The notes: a model not told the origin generated them from the sequence alone. A stretch of 64,000 nt of DNA from Trebonia sp963836195 (GCA_963836195.1 CAWIIX010000010.1:1-64000); one strand, 5' to 3'; counted from the first letter of the stretch, positions 50,624-60,821 are shown. Translations and numbers: made by a program.

Positions 50624-51118
50624 ATGCTCGGCACGCTGAACCAGGCGGATCGGCTCCGATGCCCGGTTCAGTCGGGCAATCCGACCGGCCCGGCACGCCG
50701 CGGCACGCGCAGCCGGCTCGGCCGAGCGTACGTCACGGCGGGCGTGGCCATGATCCCATGGCTGCTCTACCTCGCGTTCACCCTGCCAGCCAGCGCCACC
50801 GACTGCCACTGGGCGCTGGCCTGGGTGGGCGTGGACAGCAGCGAGGCGCTGGCCCTGTTCGCCACCGGCTGGCTGCTGCTGCGCGCGGACAACCGCTGCG
50901 TCCTGGCCGCCACCGCCACCGCGGTGCTGCTGCTGACCGACGCCTGGCTCGATCTGACCTCGGCCGCACCGGGCGGCGAACTGCTCACCGCGATCGCGAT
51001 GGCCGTCTTCGCCGAGGTCCCGATAGCCCTCGCCTGTGTCGCGCTGGCGCTGCGGCTGATCCGCCACCCGTTCCCCTCGGCGGCCGAGACCGCCGGAACA
51101 GACAAGTACGAGGAGTAG
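50624..51118 (+). CDS. Small integral membrane protein of unknown function
   Basis: 164 residues with about four helices (GVAMIPWLLYLAFTLPASA, ALALFATGWLLL, VLAATATAVLLLTDAWLDL, IAMAVFAEVPIALACVALAL). AAGGAGACC precedes ATG 50624. It ends two bases before the methyltransferase gene, with which it is surely co-transcribed. No family recognised. Confidence 0.7.
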   Translation: MLGTLNQADRLRCPVQSGNPTGPARRGTRSRLGRAYVTAGVAMIPWLLYLAFTLPASATDCHWALAWVGVDSSEALALFATGWLLLRADNRCVLAATATAVLLLTDAWLDLTSAAPGGELLTAIAMAVFAEVPIALACVALALRLIRHPFPSAAETAGTDKYEE

Positions 51119-51120
51119 AG

Positions 51121-51771
51121 ATGTCTCTGACCCATGCCGCAACCCGCCTGGCCTCGCGCCGAACCGGCCTGACGGCCGCGGCCGGGCTCGCCGCCTTGGC
51201 CGCCGGCGCCTGGTGGTTCACCGATCAGGCGCCCTACCCCTACGCCCAACGCCGACTGCTGGACCTGCAGTTGCCGTTCCTGGCCAAGGCGGACCTGGAC
51301 CAGATCCTGCAGCCCCGGCCCGGGGAGCAGATGCTGGAGCTCGGCCCGGGCACCGGCCTGCAGACGCTGCACATAGCGCCACAGCTGGGCCCGGAGGGCC
51401 GGCTGGACATCGTGGACATCCAGCAGGAGATGCTGGACCACGTCATGGGCCGAGCTGCCGAGAAGGCGCTGGACATCGTCCACCCGCACTGCGCCGACGC
51501 CCGCGAGCTGCCGTTCGAAGACCGGACCTTCGACGCGGTCTACCTGGTGACCGCGCTGGGCGAGATCCCCGAACCGGGCCGGGTGCTAGCCGCGGCGGCC
51601 CGAGTGCTCAAGCCTGGCGGGCGGCTAGTGGTGGGCGAGTTCTTCGACCGGCATTGGATCCCGTTCGGCCGACTGCACCGCCTGGCCGACACCCAGGGGC
51701 TGCACCTGACCGCCCGCCGCGGCCCGAGCATGGCCTATCTGGCCCGATTCCGCCCCTGCGCCGCGGCCTGA
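51121..51771 (+). CDS. SAM-dependent methyltransferase with N-terminal membrane segment
   Basis: 216 residues. An N-terminal hydrophobic stretch (GLTAAAGLAALAAGAWWF) and QAPYPYAQRRLLDLQLPFL are followed by a UbiE/methyltransferase_11 domain: MLELGPGTGLQTLHIAP, IVDIQQEMLDHV, DARELPFEDRTFDAVYLVTALGE and LKPGGRLVVGEFF. The layout suggests a membrane-bound lipid or quinone substrate. ATG 51121 with GTAGAG nearby. Confidence 0.83.
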   Translation: MSLTHAATRLASRRTGLTAAAGLAALAAGAWWFTDQAPYPYAQRRLLDLQLPFLAKADLDQILQPRPGEQMLELGPGTGLQTLHIAPQLGPEGRLDIVDIQQEMLDHVMGRAAEKALDIVHPHCADARELPFEDRTFDAVYLVTALGEIPEPGRVLAAAARVLKPGGRLVVGEFFDRHWIPFGRLHRLADTQGLHLTARRGPSMAYLARFRPCAAA

Positions 51772-52297
51772 CGAATTCTTGGACAAGCAAACAGGGGCGA
51801 CCCCGACCCTGGGAAACGATCAATCTGAACGCGGGAGAACCAGCCATGGTGGTGTGAACTCGCAGCCGGCGCCGGTGGTCAGCCGTTGGCGACTGCTTCG
51901 CGTACTGCGGGCACGACTTCGTCCGTCCAGCGGCGCATCGCCGGCGACGGGCAGGAGCGGTTTCGCTTCGCGATCGACATCGCCCTTGATGGAATGGCCG
52001 CCAAGGCGCCCCGCGACCGTTGAGCCAGCAAACCTCGGCTCCTTCGCCTGGTGATCCGGCCAGTCGGCAGCACCACGGGCCCTGCTCGTGATCACCGATC
52101 TACCGACTTCCTCGCTAGTCCTCTCCGGAATGCAGCATCGCTACCTGCTCGGCTGCTCCCTTTATTAGTACGGCCATATGCATGTCGCGGAGTACCAGTG
52201 ATCAGAATCCGAACCGCGAGGTAGAAATGGGTCTCGTGGCGGTTACGGTTTATCGGAGTTTAATCCCAGTTGAAGCCGCGCTATCTACAGTGTCCAT
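51772..52297. other. Intergenic region with a possible F420-oxidoreductase remnant
   Basis: About 525 bases. On the minus strand 51879-51945 reads AMRRWTDEVVPAVREAVANG and stops, resembling the extreme C-terminus of LLM-type F420-dependent oxidoreductases; nothing upstream supports a full gene. From 52140 the sequence is AT-richer and probably holds the promoter of the repeat protein. Confidence 0.35.
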
Positions 52298-54577
52298 GTG
52301 GATACTCAGGTGCCCGCCGGCGAGTTGACGTCAGTGGAGCAGTCACTTGTCGAGAGCGTAGTCCGTGGAGAATGGCTCGACTTGGCTGTCGAAGACGGAG
52401 TTGACGAGGCCGCCATGCGCTCTTGGAGTGAGGAACGCATCTGCCGGGCGGTCGTAATCCGAGATATCCTGCGAGGCCAGCTTGCGTGCAGCCCCGATCC
52501 ACATGGGCTGCGGCTTCGGGGAGCGCGCATCTCCGGCCGCTTGGACCTGGAAGGTGTCGCAACGAAGGTCAGCCTGCAATTGACCGACTGCCTTCTGGAG
52601 GAAGGCGTGCAGGCGCAGGGCGCTAGCCTTACCTTTCTGGGCCTGGCGGGATGCCTGCTTGAGCATTCTGCCGACCCGCCCCTGGACGCCGACCGCCTCA
52701 CCTGCGGCGCGCTCGTCATGAACCGCGCACAGGTTAACGCCCACGCCGCCATCGGCGCGGTCCGACTGTCCGGGGCTTCGATCGACGGCAACCTTGAACT
52801 GGAGGGTGCGAGGCTCCGAAACGATTCCGGTGCCGCTATCTACGCCAGTGGGCTGCGGGTCGGCCAGTCGATGCTTCTCCGCAAGGGATTCACAGCTACC
52901 AGCGTGAGCGCTGATGCTACGATCCGCCTGATCGGCAGCAGCGTGGGCCGCACACTTGAATGCGACGGGGCGGTGCTACTTAATAAGTCTGGCCCTGCTC
53001 TGCAGGCCGATGCTATGCAGGTCGGCCTGGGCGCGCTCTTCCGCAACGGATTCACCGCCACAAGCTCAGGCAAAACCCCTACAGTGCGCTTGTTCTGTGC
53101 CAGCATCGGCGGCACTCTAGATTTTGACGGGGCGGTGCTGCGGAATGAGTCCGGTCCCGCCCTCGACGCTGAGGGTCTGAGAGTCGACCAGTCGGTGCTT
53201 TTCCGCAAAGGGTTCTCGGCTGCCGGCAAGGGCAGTACCGCTGGTACGGTGCGCCTGTCCCGAGCTACCATCGGCGGCCATCTGGAGTGCAGGGGCGCGA
53301 ACCTGCGCAACGATTCCGGCCCCGCCCTGCAGGCCGAGGGGATGCAGGTTAGCCAGAGCGTGTTTCTCCTCGACAAGCTGGAGGCCACAGGCTCAAGCAG
53401 GGGAGGGGCGGTGCGCTTGTTCGGTGCGGGCATCGGCGGCAACCTTGAGTGTGACGGGGCGGTGCTGCGCAACGACTCCGGTCCCGCGCTGGACGCCGAG
53501 GGGCTGCGGGTCGGTCAGGCGATGTACCTGCGTCACGGGTTTACCGCTACCGGTGCGGGCCGCGCGGGCGCAGTGCGCCTGTTCAATGCGAGCGTCGGCG
53601 GCAACCTTGAGTGTGACGGAGCGGTGCTACGCAACGACTCCGGTCCCGCTTTGCAGGCCGAGGGCCTGCGGGTCGGTCAGGCGATGTACCTGCGTCACGG
53701 GTTTACGGCTGCGGGGGCAGGCAGCGGAGGCGCGGTGCGCTTGATACGAGCCCATGTAGGAGCCCAGCTGGATTTCGCTGAAGCGGACGTTCGCGACGAT
53801 TCCGGCCCGGCTCTGCTTGCTAGAGGTCTGCAGGTTGAGCTGGCTATGTACCTGCACGACAACTTCGCGGCTACCGGCGGGGGCGACGGCGTGACGGTCG
53901 ACCTGAGCGCTGCGCGTGTGAACGGGATGCTTGTGGTGGATTTGAAGCAGCTGGTTCACCGCACCGATCCGCGCAGGCGGATCGCGGTTGACGGGCTGAC
54001 TTACGCCGACGTGCCCCGGCTGGCCGGCGCTGGGGATTGGCTTGATTTGCTGCGAGATGGAACACCCGAGTACGCGGCGCAGCCATACCAGCAACTAGCC
54101 GCCGGGTATCGCACCCTGGGCGACGATCAGCAAGTCCGGAAGACCTTGATGAGTCAGCGTGACGACCAGCTGGCCCGCACTGACCCGCGCTGGCCTGAAC
54201 GGCTATGGGGCTGGGTTACCAAGGTCACTCTCGGATACGGGTATCAGCCTTGGAGGGCGCTGCTGTTTCTCGTCGCGTTGGTCGCGGCCTCCTGCGTGAT
54301 AGCGGTGTCCCTCGGCGCCCACGGTGCGCTGGCGCAGACTGACGAGACGGCGACACCCGGCCGGGCATGCACCGTAGTCCAGAAAGTCAGCGTAGGACTG
54401 GACCTCAACCTGCCGGTCGGCACCAGCGCAGCGCGCGCCGGCTGCGACCTGACCAAGAACTCGGCCAGCGTAACCGCCGACTGGCTGGCCGCAACTGGCT
54501 GGTGCCTGAAACTTCTGGCGTGGGTATTCGCAGCGCTGTTCATCGCGGGCTTCACCAGCGCCGTTCGCAAGACCTGA
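52298..54577 (+). CDS. Membrane-anchored protein with tandem 54-residue repeats
   Basis: 759 residues. After about 150 N-terminal residues (beginning of a pentapeptide-like pattern, LRLRGARISGRLDLEGV) come seven tandem units of 54 (one 55) residues with consensus VRLFxASIGGxLECDGAVLRNDSGPALxAEGLRVGQxMxLRxGFTATG, split by a partial eighth. The regular G-L and hydrophobic spacing suggests a right-handed beta-solenoid. The C-terminus has a helix, two membrane spans (LFLVALVAASCVIAVSL and LLAWVFAALFIAGF) with a Cys-bearing loop between. Similar proteins are often labelled membrane-associated oxidoreductase without evidence. GTG start; no clear ribosome site. Confidence 0.75.
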   Translation: MDTQVPAGELTSVEQSLVESVVRGEWLDLAVEDGVDEAAMRSWSEERICRAVVIRDILRGQLACSPDPHGLRLRGARISGRLDLEGVATKVSLQLTDCLLEEGVQAQGASLTFLGLAGCLLEHSADPPLDADRLTCGALVMNRAQVNAHAAIGAVRLSGASIDGNLELEGARLRNDSGAAIYASGLRVGQSMLLRKGFTATSVSADATIRLIGSSVGRTLECDGAVLLNKSGPALQADAMQVGLGALFRNGFTATSSGKTPTVRLFCASIGGTLDFDGAVLRNESGPALDAEGLRVDQSVLFRKGFSAAGKGSTAGTVRLSRATIGGHLECRGANLRNDSGPALQAEGMQVSQSVFLLDKLEATGSSRGGAVRLFGAGIGGNLECDGAVLRNDSGPALDAEGLRVGQAMYLRHGFTATGAGRAGAVRLFNASVGGNLECDGAVLRNDSGPALQAEGLRVGQAMYLRHGFTAAGAGSGGAVRLIRAHVGAQLDFAEADVRDDSGPALLARGLQVELAMYLHDNFAATGGGDGVTVDLSAARVNGMLVVDLKQLVHRTDPRRRIAVDGLTYADVPRLAGAGDWLDLLRDGTPEYAAQPYQQLAAGYRTLGDDQQVRKTLMSQRDDQLARTDPRWPERLWGWVTKVTLGYGYQPWRALLFLVALVAASCVIAVSLGAHGALAQTDETATPGRACTVVQKVSVGLDLNLPVGTSAARAGCDLTKNSASVTADWLAATGWCLKLLAWVFAALFIAGFTSAVRKT
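52760..53896 (+). repeat. Seven tandem 162-base units in the repeat protein gene
   Basis: Units begin at 52760, 52922, 53084 (165 bases), 53249, 53411, 53573 and 53735. Units 5 and 6 are the most alike in DNA, with long identical runs such as 53505-53544 against 53667-53706, which suggests a recent duplication or gene conversion. Confidence 0.8.
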
Positions 54578-54620
54578 CCAGCCAGTTGCCGGAGGCCGGG
54601 CGCGCTGCAGAATAGGTCGC

Positions 54621-56896
54621 ATGGCCCCCGCTCCTCAGCCGACACCGCAAGCGCACCCGCAGCAGGGGAGCGTCGCGGTTCTCGACGGGGTGCTTGAGCG
54701 GGTCACATTCAGCAACCCGGAGACCGGGTACACGATCGCGCGGATCGCGCCGGACCGGGGCACGGGGCGCGGGCCGGTCAGCGCGGATACCGAGCTCATC
54801 ACCGCGGTCGGCCCGCTGCTGGGAGCGCAGATCGGGGAATCGCTCCGGCTGCGCGGCCGCTGGACGTCGCACCTGAAGTACGGCCGGCAGTTCGAGGTCC
54901 ACTCCTACGCGACCGTGCTGCCGGCGACCGAGCAGGGCATCCGCCGGTACCTGGGGTCCGGCCTGATCAAGGGCATCGGCCCGGTCATGGCCGAGCGGAT
55001 GGTGAGCCACTTCGGCACCGACATCATGCGCATTATCGACGACGAGCCCGACCGTCTGGTCGAGGTTCCCGGCCTCGGCCCGAAACGCAGCGCGCGCATC
55101 AAGGGCGCGTGGGCCGAGCAGAAGGCCATCAAGGAGGTCATGATCTTCCTGCAGGGCGTCGGCGTTTCCACGTCGCTGGCGGTGAAGATCTACAAGAAGT
55201 ACGGCGACGAATCGATCGACACCGTCAAGCAGCAGCCCTATCGGCTGGCCGCGGATGTGTGGGGCATCGGCTTCAAGACCGCCGACACGATCGCCGCGTC
55301 GGTCGGCATCGCGAAGGACAGCCCCGAGCGGATCAAGGCCGGCCTCGCCTACACCCTGTCCGAGGCCGCCGACGACGGCCACTGCTATCTCCCCGAGCAC
55401 GTCCTCATCGCCGACGCCACGAAGATCCTCGGCGTCGCCGAGAACCTCATCACGCCCCAGATCCCCGATCTCGCCGCCGAGGAACTCGCCGTCCGCGACG
55501 AGGTCCCGGTCCCCGGTGCCGCGGCCGCCGGCCAGCTGCAGGCCGTCTACCTGCCGCCCTTTTATCATTCCGAACGGTCCCTGGCTGCTTCCCTAGGCCG
55601 ACTCCTCTCCTCCCGCGCGGACCGCCTCGGAGCGTTCCAGACGGTGGACTGGGAGAAGGCCCTCAGCTGGCTGAAGACGAAGACCGGCACGGACCTCGCT
55701 CCCGAGCAGGCCGACGCGGTGAAGACGGCGCTCACGCAGAAGGTCGCGGTGCTGACCGGCGGCCCCGGCTGCGGGAAGAGCTTCACCGTCCGCTCGGTGG
55801 TGGATCTCGCGCAGGCCAGGAAGGCGAAGGTCGTGCTGGCCGCGCCGACCGGCCGGGCCGCCAAGCGCCTGGCCGAGCTGACCGGGCACGAGGCGGCGAC
55901 CATCCACCGGCTGCTGAAGCTACAGCCGGGCGGCGACCCCGAGTTCGACGCTGACCACCCCCTGGACGCGGACCTGGTCGTGATCGACGAGACGTCGATG
56001 GTCGATGTGATCCTCGCCAACAAGCTCGTCAAGGCGGTTGCCCCCGGCGCCCACCTGCTGCTGGTCGGCGACGTGGACCAGCTTCCCTCGGTCGGGGCGG
56101 GCGAAGTGCTGCGGGACCTGATCGGCGCGCAGACGCTCCCGGTGGTCAGGCTGACGAAGATATTTCGGCAGGCGCAGCAGTCCGGGATCGTGGTGAACGC
56201 CCACAAGGTGAACGCGGGACGCCCGCCCGAGCTGACCGGGTACCCCGACTTCTTCTGGTTCAACTCCGACGAGACCGAGGCCACCGCGGCCCTGGTGGCC
56301 GACATCGTCGCCCGGCGCATCCCCGCCCGGTTCGGCCTTGATCCGCGCCGCGACGTGCAGGTCCTGTGCCCGATGCACCGCGGCCCGGCCGGGGCCGGGA
56401 ACCTGAACCTGTTGCTGCAGGAGGCGCTCACCCCATACCGGGAAGGCGCGCCGGAGCGGCGCTACGGCGGCCGGGTGTTCCGGGTCGGCGACAAGGTGAC
56501 GCAGCTGCGCAACAACTACGACAAGGGCACCGCCGGGGTATTCAACGGCACCACCGGCGTCGTGACCGGCCTGTCGCTGGAGGACCACGCGCTCACGGTG
56601 CGGACCGACGAGGACGAGGAGATCCCCTACGACTTCGACGAGCTCGACGAGCTGGCGCACGCCTACGCGGTCACCATCCACCGGTCCCAGGGGTCGGAGT
56701 ACCCGGCCGTCGTGATCCCGCTGACGACCAGCGCGTGGATGATGCTGCAGCGCAACCTGCTCTACACCGGCATCACCCGCGCGAAGAAGCTCGTCGTGCT
56801 GGCCAGCTCCGCCGCGCCCTCGCCGCCGCCGTCCGCACCGCCGGCGCCGGCCGCCGCCACACCGCCCTCGCCCACCGCCTCCAGAGCACCCCGTAG
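54621..56896 (+). CDS. recD2: RecD2-like ATP-dependent 5'-3' DNA helicase, frameshift near 3' end
   Basis: Superfamily 1B helicase. An N-terminal OB-like domain and helix-hairpin-helix repeats (LIKGIGPVMAERMV, EVPGLGPKRSARIKG) are followed by Walker A GGPGCGKS near residue 379, AAPTGRAAKRL, Walker B VVIDETSMVDV, GDVDQLPSVGAGEVL and motif VI-like TIHRSQGSEYPAVVIPL ... LLYTGITRAKKL. Length and the long N-terminal part fit RecD2 rather than RecD. After VVLAS the frame continues as low-complexity sequence to 57980, antisense to the next gene. A one-base shift near 56811 restores RRALAAAVRT and ends at TAG 56896, one base from the convergent stop. Confidence 0.88.
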
Positions 56897-56897
56897 T

Positions 56898-57782
56898 TCA
56901 GTTCAGGTCGTGGGTGCCGCTGGGCGTGACCATCTGCGGGTCGTTGCCGAGCACGAGTGCCCGGAACCGGGTGCTGCCCGAGGTCAGGTAGATGGTCCAG
57001 CCGGAGTTGCCGCCGGGCAGGGGGTTGGTCAGCACGAAGCGGCTGATGCTGCCCAGGCGGACCTTGCCCTTGGTCGTGATCAGCTCGGTGAGCCGCTGGA
57101 TCGCTCCCGGGACGAGCTGGGAGAAGTCGATGCCGTTGCGGGGGCCTTCAAAGGCTGTCAGGGGCCCGACCGTCAGCGCCCCGGTGTACGTCGCGGTGAC
57201 CGCCCGCGCCTCGCCGTTGCTGCCGGCGATGACCGCTTCGACCTCGCCGGGGTAGATCGCCATCTGCACGATCAGGTCCTGAGTGCCGAACCGGGGGGTG
57301 AGCTTGCCGAGCACGGTTGCCAGGTTGCCCGCGAGGAGCAGGGAGTCCGGGCTCGTCGCGGCGAGCGCGACGGCCGGGCTCGGCAGCGGCGCGGTCGTGA
57401 TGTCGATCGCCGGCGGGTCGTTGAAGCTGAACGACTCGGTCGCGATGTCCGGGTCGGTCGACGGGTCGGTGATCGTCGCGGGGGTGGAGTACGACGTGCC
57501 GTCGGTAAATACCACCGCGCACGTCAGGTTGGCCGTGTCGCCGGGCAGGACCTGGTCGACGTGGGGGGTGCAGGACACCGAGCGGACCGAGCGGCTGAAC
57601 TTCGTGGTGAGCTGGTCCCGGATGAACCCCTGCAGGTCGCTGTACGCCGCGGCGCTGGCGTTGGCGTTGTCGATGGCCTTCCGCACGCCGCTGCATCCGG
57701 TGGCCAGGCCGATGGCCGCCGCGAGTATCACCGACGCCACGAGGAGACGCCGCGCGGCGGCGAAGTGCCGTGTCAACCTCAT
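56898..57782 (-). CDS. DUF4333-type lipoprotein
   Basis: 294 residues from ATG 57782. Basic start MRLTRHF, hydrophobic LLVASVILAAAIGLA and lipobox LATGC, so anchored to the outer face of the membrane. The next 80 residues (FIRDQLTTKFSRSVRSVSCTPHVDQVLPGDTANLTCAVVFTDGTSYSTPATI) fit DUF4333 with its paired Cys. The remaining domain resembles a beta-rich LppX/LprG-like or immunoglobulin-like module but is not recognised. The longer frame to 57866 lacks a lipoprotein-style start. Confidence 0.7.
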   Translation of the reverse strand: MRLTRHFAAARRLLVASVILAAAIGLATGCSGVRKAIDNANASAAAYSDLQGFIRDQLTTKFSRSVRSVSCTPHVDQVLPGDTANLTCAVVFTDGTSYSTPATITDPSTDPDIATESFSFNDPPAIDITTAPLPSPAVALAATSPDSLLLAGNLATVLGKLTPRFGTQDLIVQMAIYPGEVEAVIAGSNGEARAVTATYTGALTVGPLTAFEGPRNGIDFSQLVPGAIQRLTELITTKGKVRLGSISRFVLTNPLPGGNSGWTIYLTSGSTRFRALVLGNDPQMVTPSGTHDLN

Positions 57783-57931
57783 CTGCCCTATCTGCCTTCC
57801 CGCCCAGGCCCGGAGGACAGCGCAGATCGCCCGGCCTGCCCGCCGTGTCACCAGTTGCCAGTGCACGCATTGCCGGGATCGATCATGACGTCAGGATCTT
57901 GCTCCGCTCTTTCTCCCGACTTACGCCGCGA

Positions 57932-59926
57932 TCACGCCGGCATGTACCGCTCGAACCAGGTCACGAGCCGAGTCAGGTAGTCAGTGATGGCCGGGAACCG
58001 GCTGACGCCGTGTCCTTCCTCCGGGTAGATCACCAGTTCCGCGTCGACGCCATGGCCGATCAGCGCCTGATAGAACTCCCTCGCCTGGCCGGCCGGCGTG
58101 CACCGGTCCTTCGCGCCCGCCGTGAGCAGGGTCGGTGTCCTGGCCTTGCTCGCGTGCATCACCGGACTGCGTGTGTGCGCCTGGTTGCCGATTTCCTCGG
58201 GATCGGCGTTGTCCAGGAACCACAGTCCCCAGCGGGGGATGTTGGAGGTGAACGTGAAGCTGTACCACTCAGTCACCGGCGAGCCGGCCACTGCGGCCTT
58301 GAACCTCCGGTCCTGGGTCACCAGCCAAGCCGACATGTATCCGCCATAGCTGACGCCGATCGTGCCGATCCGGGCCGGGTCGGCAATGCCGCGCTCGATC
58401 ATGGCGTCGATTCCGGACAGGTAGTCGTGGGTGTCCGCGCCGCCCATATCGCCGACGACCGCGGCGGCGAACTCCCGGCCGCGCCCGGAGCTACCGCGCG
58501 GGTTCGGGAGCAGGACGGCGTATCCGCGCGAGACCAGCAGGGGCACCACGTAGCCATGCATCGTCCAGCTCCGCTGGTAGGCCCCGATCGGCCCGCCGTG
58601 GACGTCCAAGATCAGCGGGAACGGCCCGGCTCCGTCAGGCGTGCACAGGACTCCTTCGATCGGTGTCCCGTCAGGTGCGCTCCAGCTGACGTTCGTCGCC
58701 GAGCCCGCGATCGATCGGGTGTAGTCGGTGCCCGGATGGGCCAGGGAGGCCAGGATCTGGTTGGCGCCGGTGCCAACGATCGCGACCTGCTGCGGAAGGT
58801 CGTAGTCGTCCCGGACCACGACGACCCGGCCGTCGGAGGTGAAGGCGCCGGCCGGATTAAACCAGGTCGCCCACGACTGCGCGGATGCGGCCAGTTCCTT
58901 GCCGGCGATCGTCTCCGGCAGGGGTCCGTCCCCGGCGTAGGCGATCCCGGCCACGCAGTCCAGATGGCGCTGGCCGATATAGCCGAGCCGCGTCCCGTCG
59001 ATCCACTGCACCGCGGTGACATCTGTCCCGGCGGTGTCTACCGCGCACCTGGTGCCGGCCACCAGGTCCAGCAGGATCAGGTCACCCGCCACGATCAATC
59101 GGTCGCTGCATACCGCCTCTACCACGGCTGCCCTCGTACCGTCGGACGTCCCGGCCGGCAGTCCGAGCTGGACGTCACTGCGGAGCAGTTCGGTCACCTC
59201 ACCGGTCGAGATGTCGAGCCGGCTGAGCACCGCCGAGTACCAGTCGTCCTCACTGGGCTGTTCGCCGGTGATTGCCAGCACATGCCCGGGGCCGGACCAG
59301 GCCGCCTCCCAGACGTTCAGCCCGTCGGGCGAAACCCTGGCGAGCTCGCCGGAGGCCACGGTATAGAGCCACAGGCCGCGCCAGGCATCCTCCGGCGTCC
59401 CGGCCTCCACCTGCGGGTACCAGGACGGCAGCCCGGACTCGCCCGAGCCGGCCGTTCCCGAGCCCTGCGCGTCAGACACCTCCGCACCGAGCCCGGCGAC
59501 CCCGAGCAGGATCCGGGTGCCGTCCGGTGACCACGCGAGATACTCGACCGTGCCGGGGACAGCAGGCGCGGCCTGGGCCTCGCCGAGCTGCCCGTCGGCC
59601 AGCAGGTAGAGCTGGAACGCCTCAGCCTTGGCCCGGTCGGACAGGAAGGCCAGGGATGACTCGTCCGGCGCGAACCGGGCGGACTTGGCTGACCCGCCAC
59701 CCGAAGTCAGCGCGCGCAGCGCGCCGTCCCGCACCTCGTACAAGGCGGTGCGCGGCAGCCCCTCGAGTTCGTCATAGACCGACCCGGTCACCACGATGCG
59801 GCTGGCGTCGGTCGTCGTGACAAGGTCGGTAACGTGGTGCGGCCTGCCGAAAGCGGGCTCGTGCACCCGCCGGACATGCTCGGCGACCGCGGCGTACTCG
59901 GGAGATTCCCACAGGTCTTTGCGCAT
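57932..59926 (-). CDS. Prolyl oligopeptidase family (S9) serine peptidase
   Basis: 664 residues. The N-terminal 400 form a WD/propeller-like domain (AYLAWSPDGTRILLGVAG, DESSLAFLSDRAKAEAFQLYLL). The C-terminal alpha/beta hydrolase domain has the oxyanion strand ILDVHGGPIGAY, nucleophile GVSYGGYMSAW, Asp in GAKDRCTP and His in EEGHGVSRF. Typical of S9C acyl-aminoacyl peptidases or dipeptidyl peptidases acting on short peptides in the cytoplasm. ATG 59926 is used; GTG 59944 is also in frame and neither has a strong ribosome site. Confidence 0.9.
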   Translation of the reverse strand: MRKDLWESPEYAAVAEHVRRVHEPAFGRPHHVTDLVTTTDASRIVVTGSVYDELEGLPRTALYEVRDGALRALTSGGGSAKSARFAPDESSLAFLSDRAKAEAFQLYLLADGQLGEAQAAPAVPGTVEYLAWSPDGTRILLGVAGLGAEVSDAQGSGTAGSGESGLPSWYPQVEAGTPEDAWRGLWLYTVASGELARVSPDGLNVWEAAWSGPGHVLAITGEQPSEDDWYSAVLSRLDISTGEVTELLRSDVQLGLPAGTSDGTRAAVVEAVCSDRLIVAGDLILLDLVAGTRCAVDTAGTDVTAVQWIDGTRLGYIGQRHLDCVAGIAYAGDGPLPETIAGKELAASAQSWATWFNPAGAFTSDGRVVVVRDDYDLPQQVAIVGTGANQILASLAHPGTDYTRSIAGSATNVSWSAPDGTPIEGVLCTPDGAGPFPLILDVHGGPIGAYQRSWTMHGYVVPLLVSRGYAVLLPNPRGSSGRGREFAAAVVGDMGGADTHDYLSGIDAMIERGIADPARIGTIGVSYGGYMSAWLVTQDRRFKAAVAGSPVTEWYSFTFTSNIPRWGLWFLDNADPEEIGNQAHTRSPVMHASKARTPTLLTAGAKDRCTPAGQAREFYQALIGHGVDAELVIYPEEGHGVSRFPAITDYLTRLVTWFERYMPA

Positions 59927-59988
59927 AGTCCAGGATGATCTCACGCATTACGGGGTGCCCGCTGTCAGCCGGCGACCCGGCCGACAAA

Positions 59989-60018
59989 GCCCCGGACCTG
60001 CAGGCCGTGGTCCGGGGC
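59989..60018 (-). terminator. Hairpin downstream of the secreted protein gene
   Basis: GCCCCGGACC (59989-59998), ten-base loop, GGTCCGGGGC (60009-60018). It follows the minus-strand gene that ends at 60059 and separates it from the peptidase gene. Confidence 0.65.
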
Positions 60019-60058
60019 GGTTCGGTGCCGTTTCGGCTCGTGCGATCGCGATGTGGAA

Positions 60059-60652
60059 TCAGAGCTTGGTATGCCCGGATCCCGCGATGATCTCTTGGAA
60101 GGCCAGCGGCACCCTGGATGTCGCGCACTTTCCTGCGGATCGGGGGAAGATGGCCCGGACGCTTGCCTGCCACGTTCCGGTACCGCTGATCCCGCGGAAT
60201 CTCCCGGTGCCGCCGTATGTCGTGTCGGTGCCGTGCAGGTTCACCCTGAGCAGGCAGGTCTTCGGGTCGAGCGTCTGGGTGCCGGCGCCGGCGCCGTGCC
60301 GGGTCTTATACGTGCCTCCAGGGAACACGAGAGTGTCGACGCTGTTACCGGAGTGGTCGACCCCGGCGCCGGTGTACACGCTGCCCCACTCGATGGCGCC
60401 GAGATTGTTGGATGCCGCGGACGTGGTCATGAGCTGGATGTAGTCGTTGACGGTGGGCGCAGCGCTTGCTGCGGGTGAGGCGCTAGCCGGCAGTGCGAGC
60501 CACAAAACGGTGGCGACGGCGGCAGAGACCGCTATCACGGCGGCCGTAGCGGCCTTCCGCTTGGCCGCCCAGCCGGCTCGCGGTGCGCGGCGGGACTCAG
60601 CGTCATGAGCTCTAGTGATTTTGTCCTGGCGGTATGAGCTGGACTCGTCCAT
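60059..60652 (-). CDS. Secreted or membrane-anchored protein of unknown function
   Basis: 197 residues: a charged cytoplasmic start of about 30 residues, a hydrophobic helix (ATAAVIAVSAAVATVLWLALPASA) ending in an AxA signal-peptidase-like site, then about 130 residues rich in Gly and Thr (GNSVDTLVFPGGTYKTRHGAG, TDTTYGGTGRFRGISGTGTWQ) suggestive of a small beta-barrel resembling allene-oxide-cyclase or dirigent-like folds. Two Cys could pair. No named family is certain. Confidence 0.62.
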   Translation of the reverse strand: MDESSSYRQDKITRAHDAESRRAPRAGWAAKRKAATAAVIAVSAAVATVLWLALPASASPAASAAPTVNDYIQLMTTSAASNNLGAIEWGSVYTGAGVDHSGNSVDTLVFPGGTYKTRHGAGAGTQTLDPKTCLLRVNLHGTDTTYGGTGRFRGISGTGTWQASVRAIFPRSAGKCATSRVPLAFQEIIAGSGHTKL

Positions 60653-60821
60653 GAGTGTCCTCCTCGATGGCTTGGTGCCTTTCTGCCGAGGATGCAGCCG
60701 CGCAGGCCGGGCGCGTATCGGGCGATCGCGCAGTATCGGGGCTAGCGGGTCCTTAGATTTGCTGCTGGACGTCCTTAGGCGTGACGTCCTCTACCAGCTC
60801 GCGTGAGCCGCCTGAGGCGCG

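Noticed and set aside
55560..55590. CCGAACGGTCC as a third copy of the palindrome core
   Set aside because: Only one half is present, within the RecD2 coding frame, without the inverted partner.
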